From positions 1 to 52,962 of the forward strand of contig CAMCXA010000012.1 of assembly GCA_945883115.1 (NCBI GenBank): 52,962 nucleotides of DNA, read 5' to 3'. The stretch is from Alsobacter soli (GTDB taxonomy: Bacteria; Pseudomonadota; Alphaproteobacteria; Rhizobiales; Beijerinckiaceae). The notes beneath the pieces are model-generated. The model did no database searches. It worked only from the letters and a program-made list of their open reading frames with translations, and was not told where the DNA came from. Below, in pieces: positions 17,350-26,752 of the stretch. How positions within the stretch are numbered: the first letter of the stretch is position 1; every line of letters starts with the position of its first letter. The position numbers and the translations under genes are program-made.

Positions 17350-17365
17350 ACTGATTGTTTGGCGA

Positions 17366-18223
17366 TCAGCGTGCTGTTGGCCCGATGATGGAAAACCGGA
17401 TGCGTGTGGAGACAAAGTCGATAATGGCGACTGTTACCAAAATCATCAGAATGATGAAGGATGTCTGCTGCCATTCGAGCATTCTGATCTGCTCGGACAG
17501 GTGCATCCCGATCCCGCCTGCACCAACGATCCCGATAATGGTCGCCGAGCGCGTATTGGACTCGATGTAGTACAGAACCTGACTGGCGATGACGGGCAGA
17601 ATTTGCGGGATCAACCCGAAGCGCACAGACTGGATGTGCGAACCGCCCGTTGATTTGATGCCTTCGACGGGGCGGCGGTCTGCCGCTTCTGCCGCTTCCG
17701 AGAATAATTTGCCGAATGCGCCAATATCGGATGTCATGATTGCGAGCACACCGGCGAACGGGCCAAGGCCAACGACGTTGATCCAGATGAGCGCCCATAT
17801 CAGAGTGTCAACACCGCGGATCGAGTCAAAAAATCGTCGGGACAGGAGTTGGAGAATGCGGTTTGTGATGACGTTGCGTGCGGCCAGAAAGCTCAAGGGA
17901 AACGCAATGACAACAGCCAGCAATGTGCCGAGAATGGCGATGGCCAATGTCTCTCCCATGGAGATGGCATAGGACATGACCTTGGCCCATGTCTCCGGGT
18001 TCGGGGGCAACATCAGATAGGCGATCAGCCCGAGTTGTCCGACGCCATCGATCATCCGTGCGGGTGAAAATTCGAGATGGATGAGGCCGAACACCAGCAA
18101 TGCGAATGCTGCAAGGACAAGGCCGATTGTTCGTGACCGGCTTACCCAATCAACCGAAAGCGCACCGGCATATTTTTCCCGAACAGTATCAATGTTTCCG
18201 AAGCGTTGGCGTGTTTTGTTCAT
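17366..18223 (-). CDS. phnE: phosphonate ABC transporter permease PhnE (second copy)
   Basis: This 285-residue inner-membrane permease has about six hydrophobic segments and the EAA-like loop EGIKSTGGSHIQSVRFGLIP, followed by GAGGIGMHL, typical of PhnE. It is the distal gene of phnC-D-E-E and starts on the last base of the first permease stop, so the two are probably made together and form a heterodimer. The N-terminal 30 residues are hydrophilic. Confidence 0.95.
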   Translation of the reverse strand: MNKTRQRFGNIDTVREKYAGALSVDWVSRSRTIGLVLAAFALLVFGLIHLEFSPARMIDGVGQLGLIAYLMLPPNPETWAKVMSYAISMGETLAIAILGTLLAVVIAFPLSFLAARNVITNRILQLLSRRFFDSIRGVDTLIWALIWINVVGLGPFAGVLAIMTSDIGAFGKLFSEAAEAADRRPVEGIKSTGGSHIQSVRFGLIPQILPVIASQVLYYIESNTRSATIIGIVGAGGIGMHLSEQIRMLEWQQTSFIILMILVTVAIIDFVSTRIRFSIIGPTAR

Positions 18224-19116
18224 TACCGTGACTCCTCGCCAATCAATCGATGTCTGACACGTTCCGTGATCGCATCAATCAGCATGACAGAGATTATGAT
18301 CATCAGAATGATGGCGCTGACATCCGAATAGTAAAATTTCCGGATGGATTCCAGGAGGGTCTGTCCAATACCACCGGCACCGACAAAGCCCATGACAGCT
18401 GCACCCCGGACATTGATTTCAAAGCGGAGCAGGCCATAGCTGACGAAGTTCGACCAGATTTGCGGCAATGCGCCGAAACGGACGCGTGCGAGCCACCCGC
18501 CGCCTGATGCGGAGACGCCCTCAACGGGCTTCATATCGATATTTTCAACGACTTCGGCGAACAATTTGCCGAGCGCCCCCATTGTGTGGATCAAAATTGC
18601 CAGCACGCCAGCAACCGGGCCCAGCCCGAAGGCCACCACAAAGATCAAAGCAAAAACGATTTCCGGAACGGTCCGCGAAAATTCGAGAAATCGTCGCGTC
18701 ATCGCAACAACCCAGAATGAGCGGGTTATGTTCTTGCTTGCCGCGAAGCAGAGCAGAAATGCACCGAAGGCGCCGAGCAATGTACCTACATAGGCCATCA
18801 GTAATGTTTCAAATAGTCTTATGGACCATTTTTTCAAACCCCAAAACCACTCGGCTGGGTCACTTAGCACGCTCTGTCCGTTATCGAGAAACATAAGTCG
18901 GCCAAAATAGTCCGTAAAGTTGCCGGCATTTTTCCAAAATAAGGCGGGTCTCACTTCTGCGATGATGCATGAAATGATGACGACCAGAACTATGACAGAC
19001 AGAAAGAGCAAGCTCTGCCGACGTTTTGCAGAGGTAGCGTCCTGATAATTTTTCAGGAGGATCTTTGACCGTTCACTGGAAATTTGGACTGCACTGGCCA
19101 TGATGTTTTGATCCAT
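18223..19116 (-). CDS. phnE: phosphonate ABC transporter permease PhnE (first copy)
   Basis: The protein is a PhnE-type permease with about six membrane spans, the loop EGVSASGGGWLARVRFGALP and GAGGIGQTLLES. The start is uncertain: ATG 19116 (297 residues) and ATG 19101 are free of secondary structure, whereas the longer ATG 19140 lies inside the strong hairpin 19119-19149. None has a clear ribosome site, which together with the hairpin suggests lower expression than PhnD. The gene overlaps the second permease by one base. Confidence 0.94.
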   Translation of the reverse strand: MDQNIMASAVQISSERSKILLKNYQDATSAKRRQSLLFLSVIVLVVIISCIIAEVRPALFWKNAGNFTDYFGRLMFLDNGQSVLSDPAEWFWGLKKWSIRLFETLLMAYVGTLLGAFGAFLLCFAASKNITRSFWVVAMTRRFLEFSRTVPEIVFALIFVVAFGLGPVAGVLAILIHTMGALGKLFAEVVENIDMKPVEGVSASGGGWLARVRFGALPQIWSNFVSYGLLRFEINVRGAAVMGFVGAGGIGQTLLESIRKFYYSDVSAIILMIIISVMLIDAITERVRHRLIGEESR

Positions 19117-19118
19117 AT

Positions 19119-19149
19119 AAAAGGGGGATGCTTGCGGCATCCCCCTTTT
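19119..19149 (-). terminator. perfect 13-bp hairpin between phnD and phnE
   Basis: AAAAGGGGGATGC (19119-19131) and GCATCCCCCTTTT (19137-19149) pair perfectly around a 5-base loop. Read in the operon direction the right arm ends in TTTT, so it can act as a leaky terminator or as a 3' stabiliser of phnD mRNA. Such hairpins commonly keep binding proteins in excess over permeases. Confidence 0.7.
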
Positions 19150-19161
19150 CGGTGCAGTTTA

Positions 19162-20076
19162 TCAGGATGACTTCTTCTTGAGTTGGTCAACAAACTTGTT
19201 GAGTTCGATTATCGTGTCGTAAGCTTTGTTATCGACACTTTCCCATGGCTTCGATTTTCCATCCGTTGCCTTCTCAAAGGCCATCGGATTATTTTTCGAC
19301 ACATTGAGAATAGCGTCTTTAATCGCTAGCTTGAGATCTGCCGGCATGTCGGCGAGAACCGCCATAGGCGAATTCACGATAACGTCCGATTTGAAGATCA
19401 TTTTGAAGTCGGCATATTTTGCCATACCCTTGCGGTCCATTCGCATGAGTAACGATTCGTTTTCATCATTGTACCAATTGAAGGCTGCATCGCATGTGCC
19501 CTGCTGGACACCGATGATCGCATTTTCGTGACTTCCTGCGTAAACAGTCTTTGAGAAGAATTTTTCAGGATCAATGCCCGCTTTGTCCATCGAATAACGA
19601 GGAACATTATTGCCGGACGTCGAATTCGGATCGACGAGACACAGGTTCTTGCCTTTCAAATCCTCGATCTTCGAAGCAGGGTTGTCTTTTTTTACCCAAA
19701 GCACCGAATAGTATCCTTTAGTGCCGTCCGCGTTGACATCCTGGGCGAATGCTTCAACCTTCGCACCGATCATCAAAGCACGAGCGAACGAGGCAGGGCC
19801 GTAATAGCCGATGTGAATTTGTCCGGCGCGTTGACCTTCAATAACTGCTGCGTAGTCAGCCGCGACACGAAGTGTCACTTTCACGCCCAGTTGCTTGGAT
19901 AGATACTCCATCATCGGGCCGTAGCGATCATTGACGCTTGACGCATTTTCGGCCGGAACAATTGCAAAAACCAATTCCGGATATTTTGCTTTCCACTCAG
20001 CAGCATTTGCTGCGCCGACGGTGGCGAGCATGGTGCTGGCGGCAACAGCCAGCAATACTGAACGACGATCAATCAT
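19162..20076 (-). CDS. phnD: phosphonate-binding periplasmic protein PhnD
   Basis: PhnD captures phosphonates in the periplasm. The 304-residue precursor has a Sec signal peptide (RR at 4-5, hydrophobic core, cleavage after AANA at about residue 25). The mature part begins with the PhnD-type AIVPAENASSVNDRYGPM and contains HIGYYGPASFARA and VDPNSTSGNNVPRY, which line the phosphonate site in this family. The lysine-rich C-terminus is normal. It lies 47 bp after phnC and 13 bp before the strong hairpin. Confidence 0.96.
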   Translation of the reverse strand: MIDRRSVLLAVAASTMLATVGAANAAEWKAKYPELVFAIVPAENASSVNDRYGPMMEYLSKQLGVKVTLRVAADYAAVIEGQRAGQIHIGYYGPASFARALMIGAKVEAFAQDVNADGTKGYYSVLWVKKDNPASKIEDLKGKNLCLVDPNSTSGNNVPRYSMDKAGIDPEKFFSKTVYAGSHENAIIGVQQGTCDAAFNWYNDENESLLMRMDRKGMAKYADFKMIFKSDVIVNSPMAVLADMPADLKLAIKDAILNVSKNNPMAFEKATDGKSKPWESVDNKAYDTIIELNKFVDQLKKKSS

Positions 20077-20123
20077 TCTCTCTCTCCTCAGGTTTCAGGG
20101 TGGTTTTTAGAAAATTCAGCTTC

Positions 20124-20927
20124 TCAGGCGACCGCCGATAGCGGTTGACCGATGAAGTCTGGTGTAGGTTGGCTTGTGCCCATGACATCGCCAGCCTCGA
20201 GACCGTAGAGCTCACGGGAAATCGTATCCGTGAGCGCTTCGGGAACATCATCAAACGCGACTTTCCCGCCAGCCATGCCAACCAGACGGTCGCAATAGGT
20301 GCGGGCAATATCAAGCGAGTGGAGATTGCAAATGACCGTGATTCCGAAATGCTTGTTGATGCGAAGGAGTGCATCCATCACAATCTTGGTATTGCGCGGG
20401 TCAAGCGAGGCAATCGGTTCATCCGCCAGAATAATATCCGGCTCCTGAACCAATGCCCGGCAGATTGCGACGCGTTGTTGCTGGCCGCCGGAAAGCTGAT
20501 CGGCACGCTGGGCTGCAAGGTTTGCAATATCAAACTGGTCAAGCGCAGCGAGCGCGACGGCACGGTCATCTTCGCCCCAAAGACGGAGCATGGAACGCCA
20601 TGACGGGGTTGTGGCGAGGCGACCCATGAGAACATTTGTCAGAACGTCGAGACGCCCGACCAGATTGAATTGCTGGAAGATCATGGCGCAGCGGCGACGC
20701 CACTCGCGAAGCTCTGCGCCGTTCAATTTGGCGATATTGCTGCCTTCGAAAACGATGCTGCCCGATGTTGGTTCGTTAAGGCGGTTGATCATGCGCAGCA
20801 AGGTGGATTTGCCTGCACCAGAACGCCCGATGACGCCGACGAAACTGCCACGCTCAATGGTGAGAGATACTGAGTCGACTGCTTTCGTCTGACCAAAGGT
20901 TTTGCTTAAACTGTTCAATGTCAGCAT
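20124..20927 (-). CDS. phnC: phosphonate ABC transporter ATP-binding protein PhnC
   Basis: PhnC powers phosphonate import. The 267-residue protein has Walker [11 protein letters not shown]-loop MIFQQFNLV, signature [11 protein letters not shown] and Walker [13 protein letters not shown], with the PhnC-type [10 protein letters not shown] segment. GAGGATGAAC precedes ATG 20927. It is the first gene of phnC-D-E-E and has a good Pho box about 42 bp upstream. Confidence 0.96.
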   Translation of the reverse strand: MLTLNSLSKTFGQTKAVDSVSLTIERGSFVGVIGRSGAGKSTLLRMINRLNEPTSGSIVFEGSNIAKLNGAELREWRRRCAMIFQQFNLVGRLDVLTNVLMGRLATTPSWRSMLRLWGEDDRAVALAALDQFDIANLAAQRADQLSGGQQQRVAICRALVQEPDIILADEPIASLDPRNTKIVMDALLRINKHFGITVICNLHSLDIARTYCDRLVGMAGGKVAFDDVPEALTDTISRELYGLEAGDVMGTSQPTPDFIGQPLSAVA

Positions 20928-20968
20928 CGTTCATCCTCCTATTCTTAGACGACCCCTAGAGCGCTTCA

Positions 20969-20986
20969 ATGACAAGTTCGTGACAG
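20969..20986 (-). promoter_or_regulatory. Pho box upstream of phnC
   Basis: On the minus strand the site reads CTGTCACGAACTTGTCAT, matching the PhoB consensus CTGTCAT-N4-CTGTCAT at 12 of 14 defined positions with correct 11-bp periodicity. It ends 42 bp before the phnC start, a normal activator distance. It indicates that phosphonate import is induced by phosphate starvation. Confidence 0.75.
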
Positions 20987-21140
20987 GCTGTGGATAATCG
21001 GGGGAAGACAATGATCTTGATTCCCCTGCGGCAGCTCAGGGCGTCATATATCGACTTGTTAGATACCCGCTTCGGGATTTTTTCAGAGCGACATAGCGAG
21101 TTAATCACGTCTGGCACCGCTCATCAGAATGAGACGACGC

Positions 21141-22211
21141 TCAACTAATTCTGCGCCCGGTTTCCGCGCTGAAAAATTGCATTGCCGAATTAGGTATCGA
21201 AAGTGCCGCAGTCTCGTCGGCAGAGAATTTCTCGTCATGATCAATCATCAACACGGCCTCTTCGTCAGCAACTGCGCCATAGATTAAGCGTGAACTACCC
21301 AATTCCTCGCTGAACGAAAATCGAATGGACAGGCCTCTGCCATCCGACGCTAACCGTGCTTCTTCGGCACGGAACCCAAAGGTGACCGGGCCATCCTGAA
21401 GGTTTTTCCAGATTTTACGGTCATAGGCTAGGAGTTGTCCATCGCCGAATTTGATGTGACCGTCGTTGGTCGAGACGTTTACCCTCAGCAGGTTTAGACC
21501 CGGAGAGCCAATGAAACTCGCGACATAGGCGGAAGCTGGTCGACGGTATATTTCGTCCGGCGTTCCAATCTGTTCGATTCGGCCCTGGTTCATAACGACG
21601 ATCCGGTCCGCCAAAGTCATGGCCTCGACCTGATCATGCGTCACGAACAACGATGTTGTTCCAAGCCGTTGATGCAGTCGCCGGATTTCTGCGCGCATGG
21701 CCACGCGAAGCCTCGCGTCGAGATTGGAGAGCGGTTCGTCATAGAGGAAAACCTTTGGTTCGCGGATCATCGCGCGCCCCATGGCGACGCGTTGACGCTG
21801 GCCGCCGGATAGCTGCATCGGTTTGCGATCAAGAAACTCTCCAAGGCCAAGCATTTGGGCGACCGATTGAATACGGGCGATCCGGTCGGCTTTCGGCAGT
21901 CCTGCCACTTTCAACGCATAGCCTATATTTTCGGCGACTGTCATATGGGGGTAGAGCGCGTAGTTCTGGAACACCATTGCACATCCGCGCGCACGGGGTT
22001 CGAGATCATTGACGACAACATCGCCAATCTGGATCTCACCATCACTTGTTGCTTCCAGCCCGGCGATCATGCGGAGCAGGGTGGATTTGCCACAACCCGA
22101 CGGGCCAAGAATAACAACAAACTCGCCTGCTTCGATGGCGAGATCGACTTTATCGACGACTGTATTCGGACCGAATTTTTTTGATACAGCGGAAAGGGAG
22201 ACAGCGGCCAT
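21141..22211 (-). CDS. ugpC: sn-glycerol-3-phosphate ABC transporter ATP-binding protein UgpC
   Basis: The 356-residue ATPase has Walker [10 protein letters not shown] at 36-44, signature [14 protein letters not shown], Walker [13 protein letters not shown] and a C-terminal TOBE-like regulatory domain, the plan of UgpC/MalK. ATG 22211 precedes [14 protein letters not shown]; the frame to 22277 adds non-family residues. Its partners UgpE, A and B lie directly upstream, which decides the UgpC assignment over other MalK-type ATPases. A 213-bp gap then separates it from the phnC promoter. Confidence 0.92.
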   Translation of the reverse strand: MAAVSLSAVSKKFGPNTVVDKVDLAIEAGEFVVILGPSGCGKSTLLRMIAGLEATSDGEIQIGDVVVNDLEPRARGCAMVFQNYALYPHMTVAENIGYALKVAGLPKADRIARIQSVAQMLGLGEFLDRKPMQLSGGQRQRVAMGRAMIREPKVFLYDEPLSNLDARLRVAMRAEIRRLHQRLGTTSLFVTHDQVEAMTLADRIVVMNQGRIEQIGTPDEIYRRPASAYVASFIGSPGLNLLRVNVSTNDGHIKFGDGQLLAYDRKIWKNLQDGPVTFGFRAEEARLASDGRGLSIRFSFSEELGSSRLIYGAVADEEAVLMIDHDEKFSADETAALSIPNSAMQFFSAETGRRIS

Positions 22212-22221
22212 GGGCGTATTC

Positions 22222-23154
22222 CTATTTTTCAGTCGCGATAAGGCCGCGCACAAAATAGCGCTGCATAAAGGCGACAAGCAGAAGAGGGGGGAGCATCACA
22301 ATCAAGCAGCCTGCCATTGCGACATTCCAATCAGGCGTGCCACCGCCGGTCGTACTGACATTAGGCGCAAGCATTTTGAGTTCAACGACGGCTGTTGTGC
22401 CGAAGCCCGCGCGATCAGGCGTGGCGAGCAAGGGCCAGAGATACTGGTTCCAAGCGTAGAGAAACATGATCGTAAAAAGAGCAGCCATATTGGCCCGCGA
22501 TAGCGGTATCAAAAATTCCGTAAGAAAGCGAAATGGCCCTGCGCCATCCATTCGAGCGGCTTCAAGCAACTCGTCGGGAACAGTCAAGAAGAATTGGCGG
22601 TAAAGAAACGTTCCTGTCGCAGTTGCTATCAGGGGCAGGATCAGACCCGTGTAGGAATTAAGGAGGTTCCATTCGAGTGCCAACTGAATACCGGTCAGGG
22701 ACGCGATGATACCGGAAATGCCTGTTGCGTCCAAAATCGATTGAAACGGCCAGAGTGCATTGGCAGCAACCGCATAGGTCGGCACGATACGAACCTCGAG
22801 AGGCAGCATTAGCGTGATAAAGATGAGCCAGAAAATCAGCATCCGGCCCGGGAATCGGAAATAGACCAGACCAAATGCTGTAATCGCCGACATAGCCACT
22901 TTGCCTGTGGCGACGCCGAGCGACATGATCAGACTGTTGGTTAGACGTTCACCTAGATGCCCACGCTCCCACGCTGCCGAGAGGTTTTCGAACAAATGGT
23001 TGCCTGGGATAAGGTGAAGTTCCGGTATATTGATCTCTCGTACTGTGAGTGTGGCACCAACGAAGACCAGCCAAAGCGGGATAAACACCATTAGAGCCCC
23101 GATACACAGGACGATATAGGTGGTGACGTTGAGAAGTGGTGTGCGCTCAATCAT
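22222..23154 (-). CDS. ugpE: sn-glycerol-3-phosphate ABC transporter permease UgpE
   Basis: The 310-residue protein is a MalG-type inner-membrane permease with about six spans and the EAA motif [17 protein letters not shown], then [10 protein letters not shown]. It lies 7 bp after ugpA and 10 bp before ugpC. It is somewhat longer than the E. coli protein because of an extended periplasmic segment before the second span and a glycine-rich stretch ([11 protein letters not shown]) before the last span. Confidence 0.92.
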   Translation of the reverse strand: MIERTPLLNVTTYIVLCIGALMVFIPLWLVFVGATLTVREINIPELHLIPGNHLFENLSAAWERGHLGERLTNSLIMSLGVATGKVAMSAITAFGLVYFRFPGRMLIFWLIFITLMLPLEVRIVPTYAVAANALWPFQSILDATGISGIIASLTGIQLALEWNLLNSYTGLILPLIATATGTFLYRQFFLTVPDELLEAARMDGAGPFRFLTEFLIPLSRANMAALFTIMFLYAWNQYLWPLLATPDRAGFGTTAVVELKMLAPNVSTTGGGTPDWNVAMAGCLIVMLPPLLLVAFMQRYFVRGLIATEK

Positions 23155-23161
23155 GGCAAAC

Positions 23162-24046
23162 TCAGCTGTAATGGATGCGACGTTCGATGAAGCGGAACTG
23201 GAAGAACGTCAGTACTATCATCAGGAACATCAACACGATGGATTGGGCCGCAGCGCCCGAATAATCGAGGCCGCGGAAACCGTCGAAATAGATTTTATAG
23301 ACCATGAATTCGGTCGCCTTGGCGGGTCCGCCGTCCGTCATCACGTCCACAATACTGAACGAATCTTGGAAACTATCCGTGATGCTGATCACAAGAAGAA
23401 AAAAGAAAGTCGGCGTAATCAGCGGAAGTTGAATATCACGGACGCGCCGGAGCACGCCCGCCCCGTCCATAGCGCTTGCTTCAATGACGGATCGAGGAAT
23501 GGCCTGAAGGGCTGCCAAGAAAAAGATGAAACAATAGGCAGCGTACTTCCAAGAATAGCAGACAATAACCATCACCATCGCGTGATAGCCATTCTGCGCC
23601 GGATTCCAGAATTCGGGATTGGATTTGACGAGTGCAGAAAAAATGCCAGCGTCAGGGGCAAAAATGAATCGAAAAGCCAGAGCAGCAGCGGGCGCAACAA
23701 CCGCGTAAGGCCATACAAAGACAGTTCTAAATCCCTGATAGAATTTAAGGCCCCGATCGCATGCAACGGCAAGTAACAATCCAAATCCCATGGCTAGAAA
23801 AGTTGTGGCACCCGCGAAAACAAGGCTTCGTGTGATCGAAGCCCAATAGGCTCGGTCGGCAAAAACCTGGCGGAAATTATCTAGACCCACCCATTCATTG
23901 CCACCGCCCCAGGGCCTCTCTAGTGTGAAGGCCCAAAAAAGGGCAGCACCCGTCGGCCAGTAGAAAAAAGTAAAGACGAGCAAAATCTGCGGGGCGACAA
24001 ACAGCACCCCGATGGAAGCATTTGAAAAGGTCGCGCGTTTTTCCAT
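23162..24046 (-). CDS. ugpA: sn-glycerol-3-phosphate ABC transporter permease UgpA
   Basis: The 294-residue protein is a MalF-type permease with about six spans; VIEASAMDGAGVLRRVRDIQ is the EAA loop and ETLERPWGG-like residues after the first span resemble UgpA. It follows ugpB after 61 bp, a gap holding a 10-bp stem-loop (24069-24092). UgpA and UgpE form the transmembrane channel. Confidence 0.93.
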   Translation of the reverse strand: MEKRATFSNASIGVLFVAPQILLVFTFFYWPTGAALFWAFTLERPWGGGNEWVGLDNFRQVFADRAYWASITRSLVFAGATTFLAMGFGLLLAVACDRGLKFYQGFRTVFVWPYAVVAPAAALAFRFIFAPDAGIFSALVKSNPEFWNPAQNGYHAMVMVIVCYSWKYAAYCFIFFLAALQAIPRSVIEASAMDGAGVLRRVRDIQLPLITPTFFFLLVISITDSFQDSFSIVDVMTDGGPAKATEFMVYKIYFDGFRGLDYSGAAAQSIVLMFLMIVLTFFQFRFIERRIHYS

Positions 24047-24068
24047 GTTTTTCTGTCCGCAAGAATGA

Positions 24069-24092
24069 TGGACGCGGCTTTTGCCGCGTCCA
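24069..24092 (-). repeat. perfect 10-bp stem-loop between ugpB and ugpA
   Basis: TGGACGCGGC and GCCGCGTCCA pair perfectly around TTTT. There is no T-run after it in the direction of transcription, so it is more likely an mRNA-stabilising element or attenuator than a full terminator. The position parallels the phnD-phnE hairpin. Confidence 0.65.
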
Positions 24093-24107
24093 TAACAGAG
24101 TTATTTA

Positions 24108-25442
24108 TCAAGGAAGTTGTTTGCCGCCGTAGGTCTTTTCGAACTTGCGGAGAACGGCGTTTGACCGCTCTACGGCAGAGTTGATTCCTTCTTCGACTGA
24201 AACCTTATTGGCAAAGATTTCCACGAGAGCATCGCGCATTTCTTTGCGGATCTGGACGTAGCCGCCAAGACGGATTCCACGGGTATTTTCCGTTATACGA
24301 GAAGCATTCAGCGAAGCAATGGCCAGCTCACGGCCCTTATACGGTGCCTTATCGTAGAAGCCTTGAGCCTTCATGAATTCGAAGCCCGACGTGGTGACAG
24401 GGATATAGCCCGTGCGGGTCGAAAAGAAGAGCGCAGCGTCCGGCTGAGCGATGAAGTTGAAGAAGGCCGCAGCCCCCTTGTATTCGTCGGCGGATTTGCC
24501 TTTAAGCGTCCATAGAGATGCACCGCCCACGAGCGAGTTATGACGCTCGCCACCTGCCAGAATCGGAAGCATGGCGACGTCCCACTGCATGTCAGGCTTC
24601 TGAGTCTTACCAACCGTGCCGTGATCCGCGATGGAGGAGAGCATCAACTGGCAATCGGCATTGGAGAAGGCCTGTACGATCGTTGCCCCTGTGTCCTGCG
24701 TCTTTATCTTCACGAGGCCGTCATCGTAGGCTTTTTTCATGCTTTTGATTATGTCAACGAACTTGGTCTTGTTGACGGAAAATTCAGCGTCAAGGCCTTG
24801 GTAACCGTTACCCTTGGTTGCGATTGGAATATTGTTTGTGGCTGAAAATTGTTCCATCGTTTGCCACACACCATAATCCCAAGCCATGGGGCATTCGTAA
24901 CCTGCAGTTTTCAGTGCCTTCAAGGTCTCAAAAGTTTCCTCCCATGTCTTCGGAGCTTCTGATTTACCAATCTTGGCAAAGGCATCCTTGTTCCAATACA
25001 GCATTGCTGTTGAGGAATTGAACGGGAAAGAATTCAGAACACCCTTCGAATCAGCGTAATAATTCGAAATTGCGGGCACATAATCGGACCAATTGATTTT
25101 ATAGCCATTATCTTCCATCAGCTTTCCAGCAGGAACATAGGCTTCCGAAAGCAGCAGATCTAGCGTACCGGCATCGAAGACCTGAACGATGGTCGGATTC
25201 TTTTTCGCGCGATATGCAGCAATCGCGTTCTGTAAAGCGTTGTCATAGGAGCCTTGTGAGGTGCATGTGATTTCGTACGCGGTTTGCGAGTCGTTGAAGC
25301 GCTTGCAAACTTCCTCAACGGCGCTGCCGAGATCGCCGGTCAGGCCGTGCCACATTTCAAATTTTACGCGCTCTGCTGAGAAGGCCGACGTAGTTGCTGC
25401 GAGCAAAAGCGTAGCAGCTGTAGCGATGAGTTTCGATTTCAT
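24108..25442 (-). CDS. ugpB: sn-glycerol-3-phosphate-binding protein UgpB
   Basis: UgpB captures glycerol 3-phosphate and glycerophosphodiesters. The 444-residue precursor has a signal peptide of about 23 residues (cleavage near FSA-ER). The mature protein begins with MWHGLTGDLG and contains NPTIVQVFDAGT and NSFPFNSSTAMLYWNKDAF, as in E. coli UgpB. ATG 25442 is chosen because the signal peptide starts there; the frame extends to 25526. It heads ugpB-A-E-C and is divergent from a phosphoesterase-fold gene 199 bp away. Confidence 0.94.
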   Translation of the reverse strand: MKSKLIATAATLLLAATTSAFSAERVKFEMWHGLTGDLGSAVEEVCKRFNDSQTAYEITCTSQGSYDNALQNAIAAYRAKKNPTIVQVFDAGTLDLLLSEAYVPAGKLMEDNGYKINWSDYVPAISNYYADSKGVLNSFPFNSSTAMLYWNKDAFAKIGKSEAPKTWEETFETLKALKTAGYECPMAWDYGVWQTMEQFSATNNIPIATKGNGYQGLDAEFSVNKTKFVDIIKSMKKAYDDGLVKIKTQDTGATIVQAFSNADCQLMLSSIADHGTVGKTQKPDMQWDVAMLPILAGGERHNSLVGGASLWTLKGKSADEYKGAAAFFNFIAQPDAALFFSTRTGYIPVTTSGFEFMKAQGFYDKAPYKGRELAIASLNASRITENTRGIRLGGYVQIRKEMRDALVEIFANKVSVEEGINSAVERSNAVLRKFEKTYGGKQLP

Positions 25443-25568
25443 AAGATAGCTCCGTCGAAGGTTGGTTCGGTGGTTTAGCGCCCAGATCGGTACCTGCGGA
25501 GTGTGACATTCTTTGGAACATCCCATGACGCATTTATGAAGATTAACGTTGAAGATTTGCGCAGTTGA

Positions 25569-25586
25569 CTGTCATGGGGACGTCGT
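25569..25586 (+). promoter_or_regulatory. possible Pho box before the phosphoesterase-fold gene
   Basis: CTGTCATGGGGACGTCGT has a perfect first PhoB half-site and a weak second one with the right spacing. It lies 55 bp before ATG 25642 in the ugpB divergent region. A single good half-site is weak evidence. Confidence 0.35.
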
Positions 25587-25641
25587 GAAAACGCATCATT
25601 CGTACCGCCAGTTTTTGCGAATGAAGGTGAGGAAAGCTGCC

Positions 25642-26688
25642 ATGAATTCGAAAATTATTGATAGAAAGGTCAGCAGGTTTTCCCCCTTGAGCGCGGACGT
25701 AATTGCAAAGGCTCAGGCGGGTGAGGCGACGATTGAACTTCATGATTCGTGTCTTCAAGACATTCCAGCCTTTGCGGCCCTCGAGCAGGTTCCAGCCAGC
25801 TCTCCTGATGAGACGAAGCGCACCAGTGGTAGCCTCGTTATCTTTTCTTGGAATGCGGAACGGCTCAAATATGACGCTGCGTCTCGTGCACTGTTGGGGT
25901 CGGTTGCTCCCGATGTAGCGTTGCTGACAGAAGTCGATATCGGAATGGTGCGCTCAGGCAACCGGCATACAATTGCCGATCTCGCTGGGCCAACGGGCGC
26001 GGGCTACGTCTATGCCCTTGAATTTGCCGAGCTTGGTATTGGCGATAATCGCGAAATGATTTGGCACGCCGGGGAAACCAATGCCTCTGGGTATCATGGC
26101 AATGCGATTGTTTCGCGACACACTTTGTACGATGCGTTTGCGGTCAGGCTTGATGACGGTGCCTATTGGTATGTCGACCGGGAAACGGCGGATCAACGGC
26201 GAATTGGCTTTCGCAATGCGGTTGCTGCCCGAATTGGTGAAGATGATAACGGTCTATGGTGCGTGTCAGCGCATTTCGAAAATCGCACGACGCCCGCCAA
26301 ACGTGGAGATCAGGCGCGACGGCTTGTTGAAGCAATCAATGAACGCGCAGGCGCTTTGCCTGTGATTATTGGGGGTGATTTTAACACGTTAACCTTACCG
26401 ACCGATCCCGAAGCTTTGCGCCAAATCTTTGATGACCCTTCGCCGATTGAACCGATGTTTGCGGTGATGCGCGAGGCAGGGTTTGAATGGCGACAGGCCA
26501 ATTTGCCCGAGGCGTCTTGCCGAACCCGCCCTGACGGAACACCGGAACCACCGTTTACGCGGATTGACTGGTTCTTCACGCGTGGCCTTGAGGCATCAGT
26601 ACCTGCTACCCTGCCAGCCATCGATGCGGACGGAATGGCCATTTCGGACCATGAGGCACTGTGTGTGTCGGTATCTCTGGCGAGATAA
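25642..26688 (+). CDS. endonuclease/exonuclease/phosphatase-fold hydrolase
   Basis: The 348-residue protein belongs to the metal-dependent EEP superfamily of phosphodiesterases. The motifs are in order: SWNAERL with N71, LTEVD with the metal ligand E97, GGDFNT near 243-248, and SDHEAL near 335 with the catalytic Asp-His pair. ATG 25642 is preceded by GAGGAAAG; the frame opens earlier at 25549. There is no signal peptide, so it acts in the cytoplasm. Being divergent from ugpB, it may hydrolyse glycerophosphodiesters brought in by UgpBAEC (inference); nuclease action on DNA is not excluded. Confidence 0.85.
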   Translation: MNSKIIDRKVSRFSPLSADVIAKAQAGEATIELHDSCLQDIPAFAALEQVPASSPDETKRTSGSLVIFSWNAERLKYDAASRALLGSVAPDVALLTEVDIGMVRSGNRHTIADLAGPTGAGYVYALEFAELGIGDNREMIWHAGETNASGYHGNAIVSRHTLYDAFAVRLDDGAYWYVDRETADQRRIGFRNAVAARIGEDDNGLWCVSAHFENRTTPAKRGDQARRLVEAINERAGALPVIIGGDFNTLTLPTDPEALRQIFDDPSPIEPMFAVMREAGFEWRQANLPEASCRTRPDGTPEPPFTRIDWFFTRGLEASVPATLPAIDADGMAISDHEALCVSVSLAR

Positions 26689-26752
26689 AGTTCGTCATTC
26701 ACCCGTCATTTTTTTTCATCATTATTATTAAACTGAATTTATGGAGATCAAC

